In this document: one piece after another, positions 1-6,000 of the stretch
Layout of the letters: each line of letters starts with the position of its first letter
Position numbering within the stretch: position 1 is the stretch's first letter
Assembly: GCA_003133425.1 (NCBI GenBank)
Contig: PKXI01000256.1
Span: forward strand, 2,065 to 8,662
Length of the DNA stretch: 6,598 nucleotides
Source of the DNA: Acidobacteriaceae bacterium
GTDB taxonomy: Bacteria > Acidobacteriota > Terriglobia > Terriglobales > Acidobacteriaceae
Direction of reading: 5' to 3'
Notes under the pieces: generated by a model
Seen by the model: the letters and a program-made list of their open reading frames with translations, nothing else
What the model was told of the DNA's origin: nothing
Database searches by the model: none
Made by a program: the position numbers and the translations under genes

Positions 1-480
1 AATACTTGTGACTACATTGAACGTGGTCGGACTGTTTAAATAGTCGTTGAAACAGCGGAGCTGTTGTTCAGGAAGTTGTACGCCTGAAAGTTCAGCTCCA
101 AATCGTACTTGTCATGCAATGTGAACACTTTAGCAGTTTTCGCATTGAGAATGCTTATCACCGGGCCCCGAAACTGACCAAACGGCCCCATCCTGACAGT
201 TGTGGCCCCTTGACCAAGCGCAGCACTGTTGATTTGGAAACTTGTAGGCGCCTTGTGAATCTGTCTTTGTGGTCAACTTTGTAAGTTGCAACGCCGGACT
301 GCTTACCGAAATCGTTGCATTCGGAATTGCATTGCCATCTGAACCAGTCACCACGCCTACGATGCTGGCTGCTTGACTCTGCCCCCAAAGCACCGAACCG
401 GACGTCTCCACAATGCAAAGTGCGACTAGTACCATGACCGCGTGATTATGTAATCGCCGGAATGTAGCGCGGGCGTCCAC
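1..480 (-). pseudogene. Collapsed Oar-like TonB-dependent receptor: N-terminus joined to C-terminal barrel fragment, frameshifted
   Basis: Read on the minus strand from GTG at 480 (or ATG at 435), the first frame gives a hydrophobic signal-like segment (MVLVALC onward). It is followed by the opening of a carboxypeptidase-regulatory-like domain (SIVGVVTGSDGNAIPNATI, then DSQGAYKFPN near 232-258), as seen at the start of Oar-like receptors. That frame then becomes cysteine-rich nonsense and stops at about 130. From about 239 down to 50 a different frame reads like the end of a receptor barrel: FRGPVISILNAKTAKVF, then LELNFQAYNFLNNSSAV. This lines up with the GPHLINFNLSLTKTIPL and ELRFESFNTFNHTQF segments of the intact receptor in this window. 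A second shift near 50 leads to NDYLNSPTTFNVVTSI, which runs off the left edge. The plug and most of the barrel are absent, so a large deletion plus at least two frameshifts is inferred. The true 3' end is outside the window. Confidence 0.7.
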
Positions 481-487
481 GCCCGCG
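468..487. repeat. GC-rich perfect palindrome (REP-like), 9-bp arms
   Basis: The arms CGCGGGCGT and ACGCCCGCG are perfect inverted copies separated by CC. The palindrome covers the first codons of the receptor pseudogene, and its only upstream start (GTG at 480) lies inside it. The coding potential of those codons is therefore doubtful, and the natural start was probably the ATG at 435 or has been lost. An 11-base piece of the same motif recurs at 6586-6596. Similar GC-rich palindromes are common in intergenic DNA of GC-rich soil bacteria; assignment to a named repeat family would need a genome-wide count. Confidence 0.5.
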
Positions 488-804
488 TTCGTCCATTAGC
501 AATTACCAAATCAAACAGCCAAGGTACTAGTACTGTGGCCGTGTGGATTTGTACTCTTCCAGGGCCCAGATTCGGGACCTCCACCCCAAGGACGAAGACC
601 TGTCCTTGGGGACCCCGGACCTGGGGCACCCAATCGTCATAATCCTTATTACGCAATCAAGCGGTCATGGACAAGGACCTGATTGCGAATCAACAAGCAC
701 GAGGCGTTGGCGACACAAAAGCCAGCCGCCGTGGCCAACTCGCCTGCAACACTCCCGCTAAAGGAGTGGAGGCTCCGCTCTCGTGCGACGCTATCAAAAA
801 CGAT
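481..804. other. Intergenic region between DJ-1/PfpI gene and receptor pseudogene
   Basis: No reading frame here looks coding. The stretch holds the 10-bp palindrome GTACTAGTAC (524-533), the long imperfect hairpin at 564-626, and a 6-bp stem with 7-nt loop (CACTCC/GGAGTG, 750-768) about 40 bases beyond the stop of the DJ-1/PfpI gene. The last hairpin is not followed by a T run on the minus strand, so I do not call it an intrinsic terminator. Confidence 0.6.
564..626. repeat. Long imperfect inverted repeat with perfect 10-bp core stem
   Basis: The core stem is CCCCAAGGAC (584-593) paired with GTCCTTGGGG (602-611) around the 8-base loop GAAGACCT. Outside the core, GCCCAGATTCGGG (564-576) can pair imperfectly with CCCGGACCTGGGGC (613-626), so the whole element could fold into a hairpin of roughly 60 bases. 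No T run follows on either strand, which argues against a simple terminator. It may be a dispersed non-coding repeat or the remnant of one. Part of the core recurs at 2331-2347. Confidence 0.5.
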
Positions 805-1386
805 TCAAGCTGAAAGGTGGGCTTCCAGTACCTTGAGAAACTTGGCAAGCCACGCAGGATGCGCAGTCCAGGCCGGACCAGTAACCAGGTTTCCATCCAC
901 AACCGCGTCGGAAAAATCGACCGGTACGAACGTCCCACCGGCAAGCTCCACCTCCGGCGCGCAGGCCGGATACGCATTTAGCTTGCGACCCTTGAGGACG
1001 CCCGCCGCCGCCAATATTTGGGGCCCGTGGCAGAGTGCCGCGATGGGCTTCCCCGCCTTGTCAAAGTGCCGGACAACATCAAGCACCTTGGCATTCAGTC
1101 GCAGATACTCTGGCCCGCGACCGCCCGGAATTACCAAGCCGTCGTAGTCTTCGACTTTGATCTCGTCGAAGGTCGCATTCAAGACAAAGTTATGCCCGCG
1201 CTTCTCCGTATACGTCTGATCACCTTCAAAATCATGGATTGCCGTACGGATAATGTCGCCGCTTTTCTTGCCGGGACAAACCGCATCAACCTTGTGACCC
1301 ACCATCTGCAGAGCCTGGAACGGAACCATAATTTCGTAATCTTCAACAAAGTCGCCGGCAAGCAACAACAGTTTTGCGGATTGCAT
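805..1386 (-). CDS. DJ-1/PfpI family protein (class I glutamine amidotransferase-like fold)
   Basis: This encodes a complete 193-residue cytoplasmic protein of the usual length for a single DJ-1/PfpI domain. The Rossmann-like first strand [14 protein letters not shown] carries Glu18, the position of the conserved acidic residue that tunes the nucleophile. [13 protein letters not shown] (83-95) is the typical glycine-rich turn. [10 protein letters not shown] (116-125) is the nucleophile elbow, with Cys119 followed by His120. [17 protein letters not shown] (137-153) and [10 protein letters not shown] (164-173) complete the family pattern, with no missing catalytic residue. The sequence resembles the plant DJ-1D and archaeal PfpI branch, whose members have been reported as glutathione-independent glyoxalases, deglycase-like enzymes or proteases; which activity applies here is not visible. 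An ATG six bases after GGAGGG fixes the start, although the frame stays open upstream to 1434. The gene faces away from the small ORFs at 1524 and has no operon partner in view. Confidence 0.93.
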   Translation of the reverse strand: MQSAKLLLLAGDFVEDYEIMVPFQALQMVGHKVDAVCPGKKSGDIIRTAIHDFEGDQTYTEKRGHNFVLNATFDEIKVEDYDGLVIPGGRGPEYLRLNAKVLDVVRHFDKAGKPIAALCHGPQILAAAGVLKGRKLNAYPACAPEVELAGGTFVPVDFSDAVVDGNLVTGPAWTAHPAWLAKFLKVLEAHLSA

Positions 1387-1392
1387 GCGCAT

Positions 1393-1398
1393 CCCTCC
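1393..1398 (-). promoter_or_regulatory. Shine-Dalgarno site of the DJ-1/PfpI gene
   Basis: Read on the minus strand this is GGAGGG, followed by six bases and the ATG at 1386. A second ATG at 1392 directly abuts the site and is too close to use it. The site therefore decides the start in favour of 1386 over 1392 or the upstream 1434. Confidence 0.8.
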
Positions 1399-1523
1399 GT
1401 TTGCGAGTTTGCCACATTGACCTACCTGCCGCAACTCAGCCGTCTCGAGAAAGCTTGGCCAGAAGAAGCATAAAGCGCCTCAACATCAGGTTTAGAAAAT
1501 TCGGGCGAGGCGCACATGGACGA

Positions 1524-1736
1524 GTGGTCCGCGAAAACTGCCGCTCATGTCAGCCACGGCTGTTGAAGGTCGCGCTCGTATGTCTGCTTCTCGGCTGGAC
1601 CGCCGAGTTGGCAGCGGCTGCGTATGTTGCGGTAACCGGGTGGCCCGTGCTGCTCAGGATTCTCGCCTTCGTGGCGTTCCTGGCCTTCCCGTGCACACTT
1701 GGCGTCAGGCGTCGTCTGGCTGGCTTTCAAAAATGA
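1524..1736 (+). CDS. Possible small two-helix membrane protein
   Basis: The frame encodes about 70 residues from GTG at 1524, or 57 from TTG at 1563; neither start has a good ribosome-binding site. After a short basic, cysteine-containing head (CRSCQPRLLK) come two hydrophobic segments, roughly residues 14-37 (VALVCLLLGW, then ELAAAAYVAV) and 41-61 (PVLLRILAFVAFLAFPCTLG), and a basic tail ending RRRLAGFQK. The basic ends and two spans suggest an inner-membrane hairpin. Third codon positions are clearly GC-rich from 1560 to 1730, as in a real gene and unlike the frames around it. The TGA stop overlaps the next ATG as ATGA, the usual sign of translational coupling. I do not recognise a family. 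It could also be the remnant of a longer membrane protein. Confidence 0.35.
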   Translation: MVRENCRSCQPRLLKVALVCLLLGWTAELAAAAYVAVTGWPVLLRILAFVAFLAFPCTLGVRRRLAGFQK

Positions 1737-2164
1737 GTTCGGAGTTCACTCCAATTTCACCGGAATTCCAGGTCGCGATCATGCTCCAGGCCTTTGTACT
1801 GTTCGCGATCTTTCCTCGTTGCAGCCTGCCATGGATCTGGGTTCCTGGCTTGCACCAACGCCTTCCCGGCCACCCCATTCCATCAGCCCCAACGGCCCGC
1901 ATCGTTTCGTCAGGTAGACTTTCGCCATATTTTCGCTATACTGCTTCTGTCACGGCCTTCGGAATTCAGGAGCGAGAGCAGTTCGTAGTCACTTGCAAGC
2001 GGTGTCGGCGCGACATACCGGCCGGTGTCAAGGTCTTTCCTTTTCAGTCGATTATCATTGCCTGTCCGCTCTGCGGGGAGCAGCGCCGATACTGGCCCTC
2101 TGAGGTTCTGCTGGGGCGTCCGCATCATCCGGTAGAAAAACAAGCCCGGGCTGGGGCGCCTTGA
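1733..2164 (+). CDS. ORF with C-terminal four-cysteine zinc ribbon; start uncertain
   Basis: From the ATG at 1733 the frame gives 143 residues. The convincing part is the last 60 or so: VTCKRCRRDIPAGVKVFPF, then ACPLCGEQRRYWPSEV. Two CxxC knuckles (Cys88/Cys91 and Cys111/Cys114, 19 residues apart) form a short zinc ribbon, and the tail GRPHHPVEKQARAG is hydrophilic. I associate this knuckle and GEQRRY pattern with small conserved hypothetical proteins of Acidobacteriota (from memory, not searched). Residues 1 to about 80 look poorly conserved, with weak codon bias and mixed hydrophobic and proline-rich sequence. The ATG at 1733 overlaps the previous stop (ATGA). However, a promoter-like site at 1915-1942 and AGGAG at 1968-1972 sit just ahead of the ribbon, where no ATG, GTG or TTG is in frame. 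Either the protein is fused to a new N-terminus or a short gene has lost its start codon. Confidence 0.45.
   Translation: MSSEFTPISPEFQVAIMLQAFVLFAIFPRCSLPWIWVPGLHQRLPGHPIPSAPTARIVSSGRLSPYFRYTASVTAFGIQEREQFVVTCKRCRRDIPAGVKVFPFQSIIIACPLCGEQRRYWPSEVLLGRPHHPVEKQARAGAP
1915..1942 (+). promoter_or_regulatory. Candidate sigma70-type promoter ahead of the zinc ribbon
   Basis: TAGACT (1915-1920) matches four of six bases of the -35 consensus and TATACT (1937-1942) five of six of the -10, with 16 bases between. Transcription would begin near 1949, followed by AGGAG at 1968-1972 and then the zinc-ribbon codons from about 1985. The arrangement fits a small stand-alone gene whose first codon is now not a usual start. 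Confidence 0.35.
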
Positions 2165-2330
2165 CGTGTTTAGAGCAAACATTCGCGGACCACACCCACC
2201 AACCCCTCTAGACTGTGTCGAATCGGGCAAGTTCCAATGTTCCACGCGAGACCCCGGTGCTGAACGCAGTCTTGCATTCCAGGTTGGACCCCAAAACTGG
2301 ACAATCTGGGGAAACCTTAGAAAGCGTTTA

Positions 2331-2347
2331 CCAAGGACGAGGACCTG
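2331..2347 (+). repeat. 17-base motif also present at 586-602
   Basis: CCAAGGACGAGGACCTG here and CCAAGGACGAAGACCTG at 586-602 match at 16 of 17 positions. Flanking sequence diverges at once, so this is a short shared core, perhaps from a degenerate dispersed repeat. Two copies of this length in one window could still be chance. Confidence 0.25.
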
Positions 2348-2456
2348 CCTCCCGTGCCGTAGACCGCATGCACAACAGTAGATTGGGAGCCGTTCGGTAA
2401 ACGGATTTACTTAAACCCTGACATGAGAATAAGGAGAGCTTTCCCTCAAAATGTTA

Positions 2457-2486
2457 TTGACAAGCTCAGAGTCGTGGTTCGATAAT
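2457..2486 (+). promoter_or_regulatory. Strong sigma70-type promoter
   Basis: A perfect -35 hexamer TTGACA (2457-2462) is followed 18 bases later by GATAAT (2481-2486), five of six bases of the -10 consensus. An AT-rich tract (TTTTTG) comes directly after. It is the closest match to consensus I found in the window. Transcription would start near 2493 on the plus strand. The nearest good ribosome-binding site is at 2842 and the receptor starts at 3055, so it would give either a leader of about 560 bases or a separate non-coding transcript. Confidence 0.5.
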
Positions 2487-2856
2487 TTTTGCCGTTGGAG
2501 AAAACATATTCTCGCGGGTGTTAAACTAGGGCTTCGCGCGGGCCGACCAGATTCGCGAAGTGCCTTCTCCGGGGGGACAGTAACCCGAAGTTCGATATTC
2601 GATATTGGACAGGGTGCTGAGTTCCGCTGCGAGATTTCCAAGGCTGGCAACGCGGAACGGAGTCTGTAAGCTCCGAATTTGGATTTCTTCAACGGACGTT
2701 GTCGGGACACTGGCGCAATCGGCGCTTGTCGCACTGGGGTTCTTCCGGACTATTCGGTTTTGTACTGCAGCGAAGTGAGGTTTGCAGGTTTTCGAACGCA
2801 TCTGCAACTTCCTGGATCGTAAGGTGGTCGCAAGTCATTGCGGAGGAGAAATTGGA

Positions 2857-2961
2857 ATGCCCAATACCCGGCATCTGATCTCGAATCGGTACCCAGCGTA
2901 CAGCCTTATATTCATCGCGGCGGTCCTCGTCCCGGCGAAAAAGTCACCCGGATCGAACTGA
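2857..2961 (+). CDS. Candidate 34-residue leader peptide or small protein
   Basis: The ATG at 2857 lies eight bases after GGAGGAG (2842-2848), one of the two strongest ribosome-binding sites in the window. The 34 codons end at TGA 2959-2961. The peptide has a polar head (MPNTRHLISNRYPAYS), a short hydrophobic core (LIFIAAVLVPA) and a basic tail, which could be a small membrane peptide or a truncated signal sequence. It ends 93 bases before the receptor start, with a perfect hairpin between them, so it could be an upstream ORF in the receptor leader. It matches no family I know and may be the broken 5' end of a lost exported protein. Confidence 0.3.
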   Translation: MPNTRHLISNRYPAYSLIFIAAVLVPAKKSPGSN

Positions 2962-2976
2962 TCGTACCGACTACTC

Positions 2977-2993
2977 CACTGCGAAACGCAGTG
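2977..2993 (+). promoter_or_regulatory. Perfect 7-bp hairpin in receptor leader
   Basis: CACTGCG and CGCAGTG pair perfectly around the loop AAA, 61 bases before the receptor start and 15 bases after the small ORF stop. No T run follows, so it is not a standard intrinsic terminator. It could be an operator half-site pair, an RNA stability element or part of a leader structure. Confidence 0.4.
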
Positions 2994-3042
2994 CCTACTA
3001 GTGAGCAGAGTGGCGGACGGTAAGTCGAGTAAACGATTGCTT

Positions 3043-3048
3043 AGGAGA
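3043..3048 (+). promoter_or_regulatory. Shine-Dalgarno site of the TonB-dependent receptor gene
   Basis: AGGAGA is followed by six bases and the ATG at 3055. This selects 3055 over the in-frame GTG at 3001, which would add 18 mostly basic and polar residues ahead of an already long signal peptide and has no comparable site. Confidence 0.8.
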
Positions 3049-3054
3049 CAAACC

Positions 3055-6000
3055 ATGAATCGCTCTTTGATGCAAACTTTCTCTGTAGCAGGGATGCACC
3101 TGGCTGGCCAGCGACTGAGGGGATTGGGAGTGCTATGTGTAGCATTCGTAGCTCTTGCCCTGGTTCTCGCGCCTCAGGCAGGTGCACAAGATAACGCCAC
3201 CATCTCCGGAACCGTCGCGGATAACACCGGAGCTCTGTTACCCAATGCGACAATTGCTATCACCAATACCGCAACCACTCAGACGAGAGACACCACGGCG
3301 AACTCCGTGGGATCCTTCCGTTTCGGAAACGTCGGTGTTGGCACTTACACACTCACCGCCACGGCGCCAGGTTTTCAAAAGTTCGTCAGGACCGGCATCG
3401 TGGTGAACGTTGCTCAATCCCTGGAAGAAAACGTCGCCCTCACGGTCGGCAGCCAGGAACAAACGATCACTATTGAGGCGGACGCCTTGCAGGTTCAGAC
3501 AGAGACCAGCGAAATCAGCACGCTGATCAGCGGAGAACAGGTCAGGCAATTGGCTACGAATGGCCGCAACGTGGTTGGGCTTGCGGCTCTTGGGCTTGGA
3601 GTTTCAAGCACTCTGCCCGCGTTTGGTGGCATTGATGCACTTACATCTTCGAACGCCATCAGCTTCAACGGACAACGTCAAACACACAACATCTATCTGC
3701 TGGATGGAGCTGAACAGAACGACCGCGGCTGCGGCGGCTGCTTTATGAATCTCCCTTCGCAGGATGCGATTGGCGAGTTCCAGACCCTTGGAAGCAATTA
3801 CTCGGCTGATTACGGTATCGGCTCGGGCGGAACCATCGTGATGGTGCTCAAGTCCGGCACGCGCAAGTACCACGGAGAACTCTACGAGTTCAACCGGAAC
3901 ACGGACTATAATGCCAACGATTACTTCCTGAAGAGAGGCGGCAAGTCGCGGCCTACCTTCCAACTGAACGAGCCCGGCGGCAACATCGGCGGCCCTTTGT
4001 GGATTCCTCATGTCTATAATGACGCCCGCAACCGGACCTTCTTCTTCTGGAATGAAGAATGGCGCAGGCTGATCCAGGGCAGTTCTCCCTCGGTCACCAA
4101 CGATCTTCTTGCAGCAAACTTCCCTACGGCAGGACAGCCCTTCAACTACACTCTTCAGTCGGCAACGGCTAAAGTCCCGATCGTCCCCGTTCTGCCCAAC
4201 AACGCGGCGTTCAATGCGCTTGTTACGGCTGATGGATTGACGGCAGGGCAGCCATTCAACAAGAATCCCAACGGCACTTACTTGATCCCGCTGAACATGA
4301 TCGATCAGAATGCGGTCCTGGAGTTGAATGCGGGTACCTTCCCGAAGCCGAATTACAACAACGGTACTCAATACATCGCGTCGATCAACGCGCCGGAGAA
4401 CATCCGGGAAGATGTAGTGCGCATCGATCACGCCATCACTCCCAAGATGCAGTTGATGGGGCACTACCTTCATGACGCGATGGCCAAGACCTTCTTCCCG
4501 CCACTGTGGGGCGACAGCAGCTACCCGACCGTGGGAACTTTGATGGGTAACCCCTCGTATACCGCGGTAATCAAGCTCACGCAGACGTACTCGTCTTCGC
4601 TGCTCAACGAGACGGGCGTCTTTTACAGCGGGAACAAGATCTCCCTCACGCCGGTAGCCGGCGCCGGCAATTCGTTTACGATGCCGACCGGGTATAACGC
4701 TACCAGCTTCTTCCCGCTTGCAAACAACCTGATGAAGCGCTTGCCCGAAATTCAGCTTCAGGGCTCGCCGCTCAACACCACCTGGAGTCCAAGTTACTTC
4801 CCGTGGACGAATGGCTATGAGGGCTTCCAGTACCGGGACGATCTCTCATGGACCAAGGGCCGGCACCAGTTCAAGTTCGGCGTAAGCTGGCTGCACGACT
4901 ACAAGAACCAGCAACTGCAGGCAAACACCCAGGGAACGGCGGCATTCAACTCGAGCTCATTCTCCGGCGACTCCATTGTCAACTTTGTGATGGGCATGGC
5001 GTCCAGCTTCAGCCAGCTTGAGTACCTCTACGGCAAGCACTGGGTCAACAACAACTACAGCGGCTATGGAATGGATAACTGGCACGTGTCTCCACGGCTG
5101 ACGCTGAACATTGGACTCCGTTATGACGGAATGCCGCATGCATTCGAGCGGTACGACAAGTTTGCCAACTTCGTGATTGGGGACTACAACACTTCGTTGC
5201 CCAACCCCGTGCAGGCAAGCGGCACTCTCGACCCCACACAGCTGACCACATTCGCCGCCACTGGCAGCGAGCTGTTTTACCTGAATGGAATCAAGGAAGC
5301 GGGCGTGAACGGCTTCCCGCGTGGCAACGTTCAAAACCGGTACTATACCTTCCAGCCGCGCCTGGGCTTTACCTATGACCTCTTCGGGAACCAAAAGACC
5401 GTTCTTCGCGGTGGTATGGGCATGTTCTATGAGCGCGTTCAGGGCAACGATGTATACAACGCTGCTTTGAACCCGCCCTTTGCCTACCAGCCTTCCGCCA
5501 CGAGCGTGCTCTTCTCGAACCCCAAGACCAGTGTTTTGACAGGGCAAACGTCCTCCCAGTCCTTCCCGTCGTCGCTTACAAACATCAAGTACAACTATCC
5601 GCCTGAAGGCACCGGAGACTGGAGTTTTGGAGTCCAGCAGCAGGTAATGCCGTCAGTGGTAGCAGTACTGCAGTATGTCGGCTCAACCGGTTGGGATCAG
5701 AACGATGATCGCGCGATCAACACACTGCCGCTTCAAACCAACGGCAGCTATGCGACCCGGCAGGGTGTAGCGGCGGGTACACTGATTTCAAACATTTACA
5801 GGCAGTTCCCCGGATTTTCCGGCATAACCCAGGAGGAGCAGGAAACCAACACCAGCTACCACTCGCTGCAGACCGGTGTACGCTTTGAGAACAAGTGGGG
5901 TCTTACCACCCAACTGGCGTATACCTGGTCTCACCTTATCGACGACGTGACCAACGATCTCGGCGGTCTCCCCAACCCCTTCAACACCCGCTATGCCCGG

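Larger units (their letters stand above)
2165..3054. other. Long intergenic region upstream of the TonB-dependent receptor
   Basis: I see no convincing protein-coding gene across these 890 bases apart from the 34-codon candidate at 2857-2961. The open frames on both strands have no family features, no matching ribosome-binding site and unconvincing codon use. Separately described here are a strong promoter (2457-2486), a hairpin (2977-2993) and a short motif shared with the left intergenic region (2331-2347). There is also a two-copy TTCGATA tandem at 2591-2604 and a 5-bp stem CGGAG/CTCCG at 2658-2675 followed by a weakly T-rich stretch. The plus frame at 2901-3020 (RPGEKVTRIELIVPTTPL) has gene-like codon use but no start or recognisable family; it may be a gene remnant. 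Confidence 0.55.

Noticed and set aside
750..768. 6-bp hairpin after the DJ-1/PfpI stop as a terminator
   Set aside because: Short stem and no T run on the minus strand after it.
1387..1434. Upstream start for the DJ-1/PfpI gene
   Set aside because: The extra 16 residues would be translated through the Shine-Dalgarno site itself and precede the natural family N-terminus.
2281..2400. Frames reading LDPKTGQSGETLESVYQGRG and similar as a gene fragment
   Set aside because: No family match that I can recognise, no start signal and no conservation evidence available.
2591..2604. TTCGATA tandem repeat
   Set aside because: Only two copies of seven bases; easily chance and with no wider pattern.
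2451..2669. Plus-strand 72-codon ORF
   Set aside because: Its ATG lies upstream of the -10 of the promoter at 2457-2486, the nearest GGAG is 14 bases away, and the product has no recognisable features.
2689..2838. Minus-strand 49-codon ORF starting MTCDHLTIQEVADAF
   Set aside because: Codon use is plausible but its upstream sequence is pyrimidine-rich with no ribosome site. The strong GGAGGAG here lies on the other strand.
3001..3054. GTG at 3001 as the receptor start
   Set aside because: It would add 18 residues before a normal signal peptide and has no good ribosome site, while ATG 3055 has AGGAGA six bases upstream.
3604..4473. A 289-codon open frame on the minus strand inside the receptor gene
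   Set aside because: It lies wholly antisense to a well-supported receptor and its translation shows no family features. Similar antisense frames at 4957-5547 and 5788-6492 are explained the same way, by GC-biased third codon positions.
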